A stretch of 24,102 bases of DNA from Paracoccaceae bacterium (GTDB lineage Bacteria > Pseudomonadota > Alphaproteobacteria > Rhodobacterales > Rhodobacteraceae), in the NCBI GenBank assembly GCA_018647275.1, contig JABGTH010000291.1:1-24102 (forward strand), read 5' to 3'. The stretch's first letter is position 1, and every line of letters begins with the position of its first letter. The position numbers and the translations under genes are program-made. The notes below the pieces were generated by a model. That model did not search any database. It was not told the origin of the DNA and saw nothing but the letters and a program-made list of their open reading frames with translations. Of this stretch, positions 15,060-23,383 are shown in pieces.

Positions 15060-15692
15060 TGCATCCGCTGCATTTGGAAAAATGAAATCAATATCGCCGG
15101 CATGCCATTTCGCATATTTGGGCATAATGGTTGTAAATTCGTCTGAAATTAAAAAACGCTCAAGCCACGCCTGGAGGTTTGGCCAGGCTTGTGCATCAAA
15201 CCATGCTTTATCGATGAAGGCGAATTGGCGTACAAATGGTAAAATAGCTTGGTCTGCAATCGTCGCATGGCCAAACAACCACTGGCCGATCTGTTGGTCC
15301 AGTCGCGACAGAAAATCACCTGCTATCGCGCGTTGCTCGTCCGTATTTTGCTCTGGGTAACGCGCCGCGTATTTGGTGCGATCAAGGGCTTGTTTGAAGG
15401 AACCGTCTGTTTCGGAAATTAGGTCCCAGCCAGCGTTGGGCATATCCAGCAATTGATCTGGATCATTCTGCGCGAGCGCCCATTTCATGACATCAAGACT
15501 TTCGTCGATCACGCTGTCTTGGGTGACAAGACAAGGAACCGTGCCCGACGGGGACACAGCCAGAAATTCAGAAGCTTTATCACGCAACAGAATCTCGCGC
15601 AGGATGACAGGTGTTTGTGACGACAATATCGCAAGCCGCGCCCGCATGGCATAGGGGCAACGGCGAAACGAATATAAAATTGGCGTCGTCAA
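15054..15692 (-). CDS. Glutathione S-transferase family protein
   Basis: This 212-residue cytosolic protein has an N-terminal thioredoxin-like domain (PILYSFRRCPYAMRARLAI, with C12 at the usual active-site position of omega-like GSTs, and SPSGTVPCLV with the cis-proline of the glutathione site). A helical C-terminal domain (QWLFGHATIADQAILPFVRQ, the N-capping box region) follows. It probably acts in glutathione-dependent thiol transfer or reduction; the substrate is unknown. The start is TTG: it lies four bases after the metG stop, GGGA inside the end of metG is at good spacing, and no ATG fits. Translation is thus likely coupled to metG. Downstream lies a decayed flavoprotein gene. Confidence 0.88.
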   Translation of the reverse strand: MTTPILYSFRRCPYAMRARLAILSSQTPVILREILLRDKASEFLAVSPSGTVPCLVTQDSVIDESLDVMKWALAQNDPDQLLDMPNAGWDLISETDGSFKQALDRTKYAARYPEQNTDEQRAIAGDFLSRLDQQIGQWLFGHATIADQAILPFVRQFAFIDKAWFDAQAWPNLQAWLERFLISDEFTTIMPKYAKWHAGDIDFIFPNAADAK

Positions 15693-15696
15693 AACG

Positions 15697-17412
15697 TTAG
15701 TCCCGTGTGCCTGAGAAACGAACTTCCCAATCGGCTACGGATTCATCAGTAATCTTGGCGAACAGCACTTCAGGAACTGTGAATGTGTGACCCGGTGGCA
15801 AGGCATGCAACGCTGCATTCACATCCACTGGCCATTCTGGTGAAGTGCCCATGTTTTCGTGCATGTTCGCAGCCGCATCAGGGATGAACGGTGCAGACAA
15901 TGTTGCGTAAAACGGAATCAGGTTCAGGGCCAAACGAATTTGAACCGCCGCCTTTTCCGGATCTGTCTTGAATGATGACCATGGTGCTGTCTCTTGGAGG
16001 TATTCGTTGCCTGCAGCCCAGATGGCACGCAATTCAGCGGCGGCTTTACGTACTTCGATGGCTTCCATGTGGTTTTGATAGCGCCCCAAGCGTTCCTGTA
16101 AATCAGCGATCAAAGCGATTTCTTCTGGACCGTTTTCACCACCCTCTGGCAATGCTTCAGAGAATTTTGAACGACAGAATTTGGTGACGCGCGATACAAA
16201 ATTGCCCAAGACATCGGCCAAATCTTTGTTGGTGTCTTGTTGGAAGCTGGACCACGTGAATTCCGCATCCGAGCTTTCTGGTGCGTGGCTCAGTAGCCAC
16301 CAGCGCCAATAGTCTGCAGGCAGCAATTCAAGCGCTTGGTCCATAAATATACCGCGCCCTTGGCTGGTTGAGAACTGGCCACCGTCATAGTTCAAATAGT
16401 TGAATGATTTCAGGTGATCGACCAGTTTCCATGGTTCGCCCGAACCAAGGATCGTGGCAGGGAAGCCAATGGTGTGGAACGGCACGTTATCCTTGCCCAT
16501 GAACTGGGTGTAGGTCACATCTTCGGCCCCTTTGTCCGTGCGCCACCAGCGTTGCCAATCGGCCTCAGGCAGATCGTGTGCTTCGGCCCATTCACCAGCG
16601 CAGGCGATATATTCGATAGGGGCGTCGAACCAGACGTAAAAAACTTTGTCTTCCATACCTGGCCATTCTTGGTCACCGTTCTTGACCGAGATGCCCCAAT
16701 CCAAATCGCGGGTAATGCCGCGATCACGTAAACCATCGCCATCATGCAGCCATTTGCGGGCGATGGATGTCGTTAAAACGGGCCAGTCGGTTTTGGTGTT
16801 GATCCAAGCGTCTAGATCATCGCGCAAGGTTGATTGGCGTAAAAACAGATGCTTGGTCTCGCGAACTTCCAGGTCAGTTGATCCAGAAATTGCGCTGCGT
16901 GGTTTTAGCAAGTCGGTTGGGTCCAACTGCTTGGTGCAGTTCTCGCATTGGTCGCCGCGCGCTTTGTCGTAGGCACAGTTCGGGCATGTGCCCTCGATGT
17001 AGCGATCAGGTAGGAAACGGCCATCAGCATGGGAATAAACCTGTTCTTCGCTGACTTCGCGGATCAACCCGTTTTCTTGCAATTTGCCTGCGAAATGCTG
17101 GGTCAATGCATGGTTCTGAGGGGAAGAAGAACGGCCAAAGTGATCAAATGATAGGCGAAAGCCCTCAGCGATACGTGCTTGGGCTTCGTGCATCTCAGCG
17201 CAAAACTCGTCAACCGGCTTGCCAGCTTTTTTCGCGGCTAACTCCGCAGGGGTGCCGTGTTCATCTGTAGCACAAAGAAACAAAACTTCGCGCCCACGAC
17301 CACGTTGATAACGCGCAAACAAATCAGCGGGCAGTTGGCTGCCGATCAGATTTCCAAGGTGTTTGATCCCGTTGATATAGGGAATGGCTGAGGTGATCAG
17401 GTGACGTGTCAT
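15697..17412 (-). CDS. metG: Methionyl-tRNA synthetase MetG
   Basis: MetRS charges tRNA-Met in the cytoplasm. The 571-residue class I enzyme has the HIGH-box equivalent HLGN (18-21), the connective-peptide zinc knuckles CPNC and CENC (C143, C146, C156, C159), and the WFDAPIEYI core. The KMSKS-loop position reads GGQFSTSQGRG (Q346-S350), lacking both lysines of the canonical motif. FSTS-type loops exist in other MetRS, but the glutamine at the first position is worth noting. The anticodon-binding helices follow (WWLLSHAPESSDAEFTWSSF onward), and there is no C-terminal tRNA-binding EMAP domain. The ATG at 17412 has AAGG at suitable spacing; an ATG six codons upstream has none. It heads a tight pair with the GST gene. 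Confidence 0.95.
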   Translation of the reverse strand: MTRHLITSAIPYINGIKHLGNLIGSQLPADLFARYQRGRGREVLFLCATDEHGTPAELAAKKAGKPVDEFCAEMHEAQARIAEGFRLSFDHFGRSSSPQNHALTQHFAGKLQENGLIREVSEEQVYSHADGRFLPDRYIEGTCPNCAYDKARGDQCENCTKQLDPTDLLKPRSAISGSTDLEVRETKHLFLRQSTLRDDLDAWINTKTDWPVLTTSIARKWLHDGDGLRDRGITRDLDWGISVKNGDQEWPGMEDKVFYVWFDAPIEYIACAGEWAEAHDLPEADWQRWWRTDKGAEDVTYTQFMGKDNVPFHTIGFPATILGSGEPWKLVDHLKSFNYLNYDGGQFSTSQGRGIFMDQALELLPADYWRWWLLSHAPESSDAEFTWSSFQQDTNKDLADVLGNFVSRVTKFCRSKFSEALPEGGENGPEEIALIADLQERLGRYQNHMEAIEVRKAAAELRAIWAAGNEYLQETAPWSSFKTDPEKAAVQIRLALNLIPFYATLSAPFIPDAAANMHENMGTSPEWPVDVNAALHALPPGHTFTVPEVLFAKITDESVADWEVRFSGTRD

Positions 17413-17487
17413 GTTGGCGCCTTTGGTCATGTTTCGAGCAGCCTTAACAGGGGATGTGGGCTGGGGGAAGTGGCTGCGTGTTACGGA

Positions 17488-18711
17488 TCAGTTCTGTTGG
17501 CGTTTTCTGCGGTTCAAACGTCCGATCACAAAAGATGTTCTAGGTGTATAGACATAATCGGTTTTCTCATTTGATACAGGACGGGCCAACATGCGCGCCA
17601 GCCCAAATATGATCAACAATGCATGGCCACCAGCGATCAAGATGAACAAGGCTGAGGGGCCGTAGGCTGTGATTAGAATAGAGGCGAAATAGGGTGCGGC
17701 AATCGCCCCGAGGGCGTAATAGAACATCAAGGCGGCCGATAGTTCGACCCGTTCGCTGTCTTTGGCAAAGTCGTGTGCGTGTGCGGTTGCAACGGAAAAG
17801 ATTGGAAATGAGGTTAGGCCAAACAAGAATGCCGTCAGCATAATGCTGGTGGTGCCCATCCCAGAGGCCATGACAGTCACCCCGCAACTAAGCATTGCAG
17901 CAACTGATAGCCAGATAAGGATCCAACGCCTGTCATATTTGTCGGCTAGCCAACCCACGGGATATTGCGCCAAGGCACCGCCCAAGACAAATGCGGCTAA
18001 GAACCATGCGATTTGCCCAACGCTTAAGCCAACCTCTTGACCATATAGCGGGCCAACCATCCGAAATGATGCTGCCGATAATGCTGCGACGACCACACCA
18101 GCGGCGGCCAAAGGTGATCGTTCAAACGCCAATCGTGGACGCAAACGGGGTGCACTGGGGGTTTCAGGTTGGGATACTTTGGTCAGCGTCAAAGGCAGCA
18201 AAGCTGCACAGCACAAGATCGCCAAAATATTGTAAGATACATAGCTTGCGGGTGCCAAAACGCCGATCATCATTTGGGCCATCAAAGATCCGCTCATATC
18301 CACAATGCGGTACGTGCCCATAGCGCGACCACGTGTTTGATTGGTCACTTTGGCTTGCAGCCATGCCTCGATCACCGTGTAGCATCCTGCAACACACAGG
18401 CCTGACGCAATGCGCATAGCTGCCCATGCGTAGGCGTCGATGATCAACATATGAGCAAGCAATCCTATCGCGCCGGTGGCTGTGAATGCGGCAAACGCGC
18501 GCGAATGTCCTACGCTGCCCATTAAACGCGGTGCCCACCAGCACCCGATAAAGAAGCCGACGAAATGTGATGACCCTAATAGGCCGATTTGTTGGGTTGT
18601 GAATTCAAGTTGAATACCAGACAGCGCATCGAGCGGCCCAACACCACCGGAACTGAGCTGCAAAAGCAATACAGACAAAAATAAAGCGGCAAAGGAAATC
18701 AACAGACGCAT
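17488..18711 (-). CDS. YcaD-like major facilitator transporter
   Basis: The 407-residue protein is a 12-helix MFS transporter resembling E. coli YcaD. Features include the N-terminal SGIQLEFTTQQIGLLGSSHF followed by VGFFIGCWWAPRLMG (loop 2-3 region), IEAWLQAKVTNQTRGRAMG in the half-transporter helix 4-5 area, and the C-half copy QYPVGWLADKYDRRW with the DKxxRR signature. YcaD homologues have no settled substrate. The basic tail (GRLNRRKRQQN) is cytoplasmic. An ATG six codons upstream is possible; the internal ATG is favoured by AGGA about ten bases before it, but this is not firm. It is divergent from the aldo-keto reductase and lies 75 bases upstream of metG on the same strand. Confidence 0.88.
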   Translation of the reverse strand: MRLLISFAALFLSVLLLQLSSGGVGPLDALSGIQLEFTTQQIGLLGSSHFVGFFIGCWWAPRLMGSVGHSRAFAAFTATGAIGLLAHMLIIDAYAWAAMRIASGLCVAGCYTVIEAWLQAKVTNQTRGRAMGTYRIVDMSGSLMAQMMIGVLAPASYVSYNILAILCCAALLPLTLTKVSQPETPSAPRLRPRLAFERSPLAAAGVVVAALSAASFRMVGPLYGQEVGLSVGQIAWFLAAFVLGGALAQYPVGWLADKYDRRWILIWLSVAAMLSCGVTVMASGMGTTSIMLTAFLFGLTSFPIFSVATAHAHDFAKDSERVELSAALMFYYALGAIAAPYFASILITAYGPSALFILIAGGHALLIIFGLARMLARPVSNEKTDYVYTPRTSFVIGRLNRRKRQQN

Positions 18712-18862
18712 AATGGGTCTATCCTGCATGAGGTTAGGGAAAGCCTCGCAGATATAAGCGACGGAGAATAGTCACATTTTACCTTAGATGATTTTCGGTT
18801 TTTGCTTGCGGTGGTTTTGGCGCGCGCTAACCTGAGTAAAACGCGTTTCAAAGGATGTCACG

Positions 18863-19906
18863 ATGAAGATGAACCGTCTTGGGCGAACAGATATTGAAGT
18901 TTCCGAATTGTGCTTAGGGTCAATGACCTGGGGTACGCAAAACACCACCCAAGAAGGTCATGATCAAATTGATCGTGCGCTAGAGGCTGGGATCAATTTT
19001 ATTGATACCGCTGAAATGTATCCGGTGAACCCGCTGAGTGCTCAAACCCAAGGGCGTACTGAAGAGGTTATTGGGGATTGGTTGGAGCGTGATGGGCGGC
19101 GCAAAGACGTTATTCTTGCGACGAAGCACTCTGGGGTTGGCGTAAAGTATGTTCGTGACGGCGCGCCGATTTCTGCAGGGTCGATATCGCAAGCTATTGA
19201 GGGCTCTTTGGCCCGTCTGAAGACGGATTACATCGATCTGTATCAATTGCACTGGCCCAATCGCGGTAGCTATATGTTCCGCCAAAATTGGCGGTATGAC
19301 CCATCAAAACAAAACCGTGCTGAAACGCTGGCTCATATGGATGAGACGCTTGAGGCGTTACAAGTAGAGGTGAAACGCGGCACGATCCGTGCCTTTGGCC
19401 TAAGCAACGAAAGCGCATGGGGTACGACCCAATGGGCCAACGCGGTTGAACGTACGGGTGGGCCACGTGTTGCGACAATTCAGAACGAATACTCGCTGAT
19501 GTGCCGGATGTATGACACCGATCTTGCAGAGGTCAGCGTGAACGAAGATGTTGGTTTGCTGGCGTTTTCTCCGCTAGCTGTGGGGCTTTTGACGGGTAAA
19601 TATCAGAACGGTCAAATCCCTGATGGGTCACGTATGGCGCATAATGGCGATTTGGGTGGGCGCAAAACGGAACGCGCCTTTGCAGCTGTTGATGCCTATT
19701 TGGAAATCGCCAAGAAGCACGGGATTGATCCAGTTCACATGGCGCTTGCGTGGTGCATGACCCGCCCATTCATGGCCAGTGTCATCTTTGGCGCAACTAC
19801 GATGGATCAGTTGGATCAGGCGTTGGGCTATGTCGATGTGACGCTAAGCAACGAAATTTTGGCGGAGATTGACGCGACGCACCGTCAACATCCAATGCCT
19901 TACTAA
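18863..19906 (+). CDS. tas: Tas-like NADP(H)-dependent aldo-keto reductase
   Basis: The 347-residue protein aligns along its whole length with E. coli Tas. It shares LCLGSMTWGTQNT, the insert motif NFIDTAEMYPV, DYIDLYQLHWPNRG, ATIQNEYSLMCR and FGATTMDQL. The AKR catalytic tetrad is present as D48, Y53, K88 and H130. It should be a soluble TIM-barrel carbonyl reductase; the physiological substrate is unknown. AAAGGA lies at good spacing before the ATG. It is divergent from the MFS gene and 66 bases upstream of the carnitine genes on the same strand, so it could share their transcript, though no catabolic role is evident. Confidence 0.92.
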   Translation: MKMNRLGRTDIEVSELCLGSMTWGTQNTTQEGHDQIDRALEAGINFIDTAEMYPVNPLSAQTQGRTEEVIGDWLERDGRRKDVILATKHSGVGVKYVRDGAPISAGSISQAIEGSLARLKTDYIDLYQLHWPNRGSYMFRQNWRYDPSKQNRAETLAHMDETLEALQVEVKRGTIRAFGLSNESAWGTTQWANAVERTGGPRVATIQNEYSLMCRMYDTDLAEVSVNEDVGLLAFSPLAVGLLTGKYQNGQIPDGSRMAHNGDLGGRKTERAFAAVDAYLEIAKKHGIDPVHMALAWCMTRPFMASVIFGATTMDQLDQALGYVDVTLSNEILAEIDATHRQHPMPY

Positions 19907-19972
19907 ATACGTGTACGCGATCGGGTAGGGGTCGCGGGCGTTGACTTCAATTTTACGCATGGGAGATATGCG

Positions 19973-20887
19973 ATGCCTTTGGAAATGAACAATGAAGTTT
20001 TCATCACCTGCGCGGTCACTGGATCAGGCGGAACCCAAGATCGCAGCCCGCATGTGCCGCGCTCACCCAAGGAAATCGCCGACAGTGCGATTGCCGCAGG
20101 CAAGGCGGGGGCGGCGGTTGTTCATTGCCACGTGCGCGATCCTGAAACGGGGGCACCATCACGAGATCTTAAGTATTATCGTGAGGTTACGGACCGTATC
20201 CGCGATGCCGATGTTGATGTTGTCCTGAACCTGACGGCGGGTATGGGCGGCGATATAATCTTTGGTTCTCCTGAAGCACCATTGCCGCTGAACCCCAACG
20301 GCACCGATATGGTCGGCGCGACAGAACGTGTGGCGCATATTGCAGAATGCTTGCCAGAGATCTGTACGCTGGATTGCGGCACAATGAATTTTGCCGAAGC
20401 TGATTACGTCATGACAAACACGCCCGGTATGCTGACTGCGATGGGGCGCATGATGACCGCATTGGACGTAAAACCCGAGATCGAGGCCTTTGACACAGGG
20501 CACTTATGGTATGCAAAACAACTGGTTAAGGACGGCGTTCTTGAGTCGCCTGCTTTGGTCCAGCTGTGCATGGGGGTACCATGGGGCGCACCGGATGATT
20601 TGAATACCTTTATGGCGATGGTCAACAATGTGCCTGACGATTGGACGTTTTCAGCCTTTGGTTTGGGACGCAATCAGATGGCCTTTGTTGCGGCATCTGT
20701 ATTGGCAGGGGGCAACGTGCGCGTTGGTCTGGAAGACAATCTGTGGCTGGGCAAAGGTGAGCTGGCGCAGAACTGGCAGCTGGTTGAACGGGCTGGAGCT
20801 ATCATTGAAAACTTGGGCGCACGGTTGATCGGTGCTCAAGAAGTTCGCGATAAACTGGGGCTGACAAAGCAGGCTCCAAAGGGGTGA
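19973..20887 (+). CDS. 3-dehydrocarnitine cleavage enzyme (BKACE, DUF849)
   Basis: BKACE enzymes condense a beta-keto acid with acetyl-CoA and split it into acetoacetate and a new CoA ester. The 304-residue zinc TIM barrel has the ligands H51 and H53 in VVHCHVRDPETG, the start VFITCAVTGSGG, DCGTMNFAEADYVMTNTPGML, and VRVGLEDNLWLGKG with the third metal ligand E. The neighbouring carnitine 3-dehydrogenase-thioesterase makes 3-dehydrocarnitine the likely substrate, giving betainyl-CoA. GGGAG lies eight bases before the ATG. Its TGA overlaps a GTG that opens the lipocalin-remnant frame, a typical coupled junction. Confidence 0.9.
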   Translation: MPLEMNNEVFITCAVTGSGGTQDRSPHVPRSPKEIADSAIAAGKAGAAVVHCHVRDPETGAPSRDLKYYREVTDRIRDADVDVVLNLTAGMGGDIIFGSPEAPLPLNPNGTDMVGATERVAHIAECLPEICTLDCGTMNFAEADYVMTNTPGMLTAMGRMMTALDVKPEIEAFDTGHLWYAKQLVKDGVLESPALVQLCMGVPWGAPDDLNTFMAMVNNVPDDWTFSAFGLGRNQMAFVAASVLAGGNVRVGLEDNLWLGKGELAQNWQLVERAGAIIENLGARLIGAQEVRDKLGLTKQAPKG

Positions 20888-21159
20888 AGATCGACGTCGG
20901 TATAACGTCGGTATTTGGTAGGTGCCCAAACCTATGCCTACGATGGAACCGCGGTTTGCGCACCAGACAGGGTGAAGCCTTGATAATCATGTGGGTGGAT
21001 GGAGGTTTCCGCACCGCGGTTTTGGGAACACCATCGCGCCAGGTTGGTTACATTTTGGATCGCAAACCAAATCCAAGAAAAGACCGCTTGAAAGCGGCAA
21101 TTGAGTTTTTGCAATTCTACGGTTGGGACACCCGCCGACTAAAAAGGACAAAGTTATGA
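20884..21159 (+). pseudogene. Remnant of a lipocalin gene in the carnitine operon
   Basis: A 91-codon frame starts at a GTG overlapping the BKACE stop and ends in TGA overlapping the next gene's ATG. Residues from about 37 on (MWVDGGFRTAVLGTPSRQ, VGYILDRKPNPRKDRL, AIEFLQFYGWDTRRL) match the C-terminal strand and helix of bacterial Blc-type lipocalins. The N-terminal three quarters, including signal peptide and GxW motif, are absent or scrambled, so this is about one third of the usual 160-180 residues. Two tandem copies of an 11-base unit (ACGTCGGTATA/T, 20894-20915) at its front suggest slippage damage. The frame is still open and could be translated, but a folded lipocalin is not possible. 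It keeps the spacing and coupling of the operon. Confidence 0.7.
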
Positions 21160-22631
21160 CAAAGATAGCAGCAATCATTGGCGGTGGTGTAATTGGTGGC
21201 GGTTGGGCCGCGCGGTTTTTGTTGAACGGTTGGGACGTGCGTGTGTTTGATCCCGACCCCAATGCAGAGCGTAATTTTGAAGAAGTGTTGGGCAATGCGC
21301 GCCGCTCTATGCCGGGGTTGGTCGATGTGGCGCTACCTGATGCAGGCAATCTGTCGTTCCACCATACTATGGCGGAAGTTGTAGAAGGTGCAGCGTGGAT
21401 CCAAGAAAGCGTGCCAGAGCGGTTGGAAATCAAACTGAAGGTGTTTCAGACTTTGCAAAAGCATTGCGCTGAGGATGCGGTGATCGCGTCCTCAACCTCT
21501 GGCTTTAAACCCAGCGAATTGCAGGAAGGCGCAATTCGCCCTGAACAAATCATGGTCGCCCATCCCTTTAACCCCGTTTACCTGATGCCGCTTATTGAGT
21601 TGGTCCCAAGCGAGATCACTGACCCTGCGCTGGTTGCAAAGGCCAAAGAGGTGATCACCTCAGTTGGGATGTTCCCTCTGCATGTGCGCAAAGAAATCGA
21701 CGCCCATATCGCGGACCGTTTTTTGGAAGCGGTGTGGCGTGAAGCCTTGTGGTTGGTCAAAGACGGTGTTGCCACGACAGAAGAAATTGACAACGCAATC
21801 CGCTATGGCTTTGGCATTCGCTGGGGGCAGATGGGTCTGTTCGACACATATCGCACCGCTGGCGGCGAAGCGGGTATGCGCCACTTTATGGCGCAATTTG
21901 GTCCAGCGCTGAAATGGCCATGGACCAAATTGATGGATGTGCCGGAGTTTACGGATGAATTGGTTGAATTGATCGCTGGTCAATCTGATGAACAGTCGGG
22001 TCACATGTCGATTTCAGATATGCTGCGTATTCGTGACAACAATCTGGTTGCGATGATCCGTGCGCTGAAGGGCCAGGATTTTGGTGCAGGCGCATTGATG
22101 AACAGCCATGAGGCCGGATTGCGCAAGGGCACGATCCTGTCGGCGCGCATGGATGAACTTGAGGATGTGTCCCAACCCATCATGACCGTGCGCCGCGCGG
22201 TGCCTTTGGATTGGACTGATTATAACGGCCATATGAATGAGGCGAAGTACCTACAAGCCTTTGGTGATGCCACGGATCGTTTCATGGAAATGGTAGGATG
22301 TGATGCGGAATACATCGCGACTGGCGGCAGTTACTTTACCGCCGAAACCCATATCCGCCACGTGGATGAAGCCCTCGCAGGCGCATTGGTCGAAGTGCGC
22401 ACCCAAGTGTTGATGGGTGCGGGTAAAAAGATGCACCTGTGGCATGAGATGTATGAGGGCGATCGACTGTTGGCGACTGGCGAACATTTCTTGCTGCACG
22501 TCAGCTTGGAAACCCGCCGTCCCTCTGAACCAAGTGACGCAATTGTTGCAGCCGTGGAGCGTGTTGCGGCTGCGCATGCAGCACTTGGAACACCTGAAGG
22601 CGCTGGGCGCGCAGTTGGTCAACGTCCGTGA
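21156..22631 (+). CDS. lcdH: Carnitine 3-dehydrogenase fused to betainyl-CoA thioesterase
   Basis: The 491-residue protein joins two activities. Residues 1-280 are a 3-hydroxyacyl-CoA-dehydrogenase-type L-carnitine dehydrogenase: NAD motif GGGVIGGG (9-16), then ASSTSGFKPSEL, VAHPFNPVYLMPLIELVPS and ADRFLEAVWREALWLVKDG. Residues about 340-470 are a 4HBT hotdog thioesterase with D352 in DWTDYNGHMNEAKYL. The first oxidises L-carnitine to 3-dehydrocarnitine with NAD; the second would hydrolyse the betainyl-CoA made by the upstream BKACE to glycine betaine. Elsewhere these are often separate adjacent genes. The frame is open eleven codons upstream, but AAGGA before this ATG and homology fix the start. 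Its TGA overlaps the GTG of the SDR gene. Confidence 0.93.
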   Translation: MTKIAAIIGGGVIGGGWAARFLLNGWDVRVFDPDPNAERNFEEVLGNARRSMPGLVDVALPDAGNLSFHHTMAEVVEGAAWIQESVPERLEIKLKVFQTLQKHCAEDAVIASSTSGFKPSELQEGAIRPEQIMVAHPFNPVYLMPLIELVPSEITDPALVAKAKEVITSVGMFPLHVRKEIDAHIADRFLEAVWREALWLVKDGVATTEEIDNAIRYGFGIRWGQMGLFDTYRTAGGEAGMRHFMAQFGPALKWPWTKLMDVPEFTDELVELIAGQSDEQSGHMSISDMLRIRDNNLVAMIRALKGQDFGAGALMNSHEAGLRKGTILSARMDELEDVSQPIMTVRRAVPLDWTDYNGHMNEAKYLQAFGDATDRFMEMVGCDAEYIATGGSYFTAETHIRHVDEALAGALVEVRTQVLMGAGKKMHLWHEMYEGDRLLATGEHFLLHVSLETRRPSEPSDAIVAAVERVAAAHAALGTPEGAGRAVGQRP

Positions 22632-23374
22632 AACGCGTCCTTGTCACGGCGGGTGGATCGGGGATTGGTCACGCGATGGCCACGGGGTTCGACGCCGCAG
22701 GTTTTGACGTGTGGGTGACGGATGTTGACGAAGCCGCCTTGGCTGATGTCCCGTCCAATTGGATCGCTGTGCGCTGTGACGCCAGCAATGAGGCAGAAAT
22801 GGCCGAGTTGTTTGTGCGTTTGGATGGGCTGGACGTTTTATGTGCCAATGCAGGGATTGCAGGGCCAACCGCGTTGGTCGAGGACATTGATCTGTCCGAG
22901 TGGCAGCGGTGCGTGAGCGTGAATTTGGAAGGGGCGTTTTTGGCCAGCAAATATGCGGCCCCCATGATGAAGGCCGCAGGATCCGGCGTGATCACAATCA
23001 CGTCCTCAACGGCAGGTATTTACGGATACCCCAACCGCGCGGCCTATTCCGCAGCCAAGTGGGGCATGATTGGATTGATGAAGACACTTGCCATGGAGCT
23101 GGGCCCATTTGGCATCCGTGCCAACGCGATCTGTCCGGGGGCAGTTGAAGGGCCCCGCATGGAAGGTGTGTTGGAGCGTGAGGCCACAGCCAAGGGCATG
23201 ACGCGGAAGCAGGTGTATGAAGGCTATGCCGCCGGTACCTCGATGCGGGCCTTTGTGACGGCCAAGGACATTGCAGATATGGCTGTGTTTTTGGGGTCAG
23301 ACAGTGCGCGCATGGTGTCGGGGCAGGTGATTTCCGTCGATGGGCACACCGAAAACCCAGACCCGAAGGTTTAG
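22628..23374 (+). CDS. SDR-family oxidoreductase in the carnitine operon
   Basis: The 248-residue classical short-chain dehydrogenase has the nucleotide site TAGGSGIG (7-14), NAG (74-76), and the catalytic triad S127, Y140, K144 in TSSTAGIYGYPNRAAYSAAK. A C-terminal CPGAVEGPRMEGV and a GQVISVDGHTENP end follow. TDVD after the second strand (31-34) favours NAD over NADP. The GTG start overlaps the stop of the dehydrogenase-thioesterase (GTGA), showing tight coupling. The substrate is not known. Oxidation of a carnitine-related hydroxy acid, possibly D-carnitine (an SDR-type D-carnitine dehydrogenase has been reported in Agrobacterium), is an inference from context. Confidence 0.9.
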   Translation: MKRVLVTAGGSGIGHAMATGFDAAGFDVWVTDVDEAALADVPSNWIAVRCDASNEAEMAELFVRLDGLDVLCANAGIAGPTALVEDIDLSEWQRCVSVNLEGAFLASKYAAPMMKAAGSGVITITSSTAGIYGYPNRAAYSAAKWGMIGLMKTLAMELGPFGIRANAICPGAVEGPRMEGVLEREATAKGMTRKQVYEGYAAGTSMRAFVTAKDIADMAVFLGSDSARMVSGQVISVDGHTENPDPKV

Positions 23375-23383
23375 GAGCGTGGC

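Noticed and set aside
18797..18840. Possible -35/-10 pair (TTGCTT and TAACCT) before the aldo-keto reductase
   Set aside because: The spacing is about 20 bases, outside the usual range, so no promoter is called.
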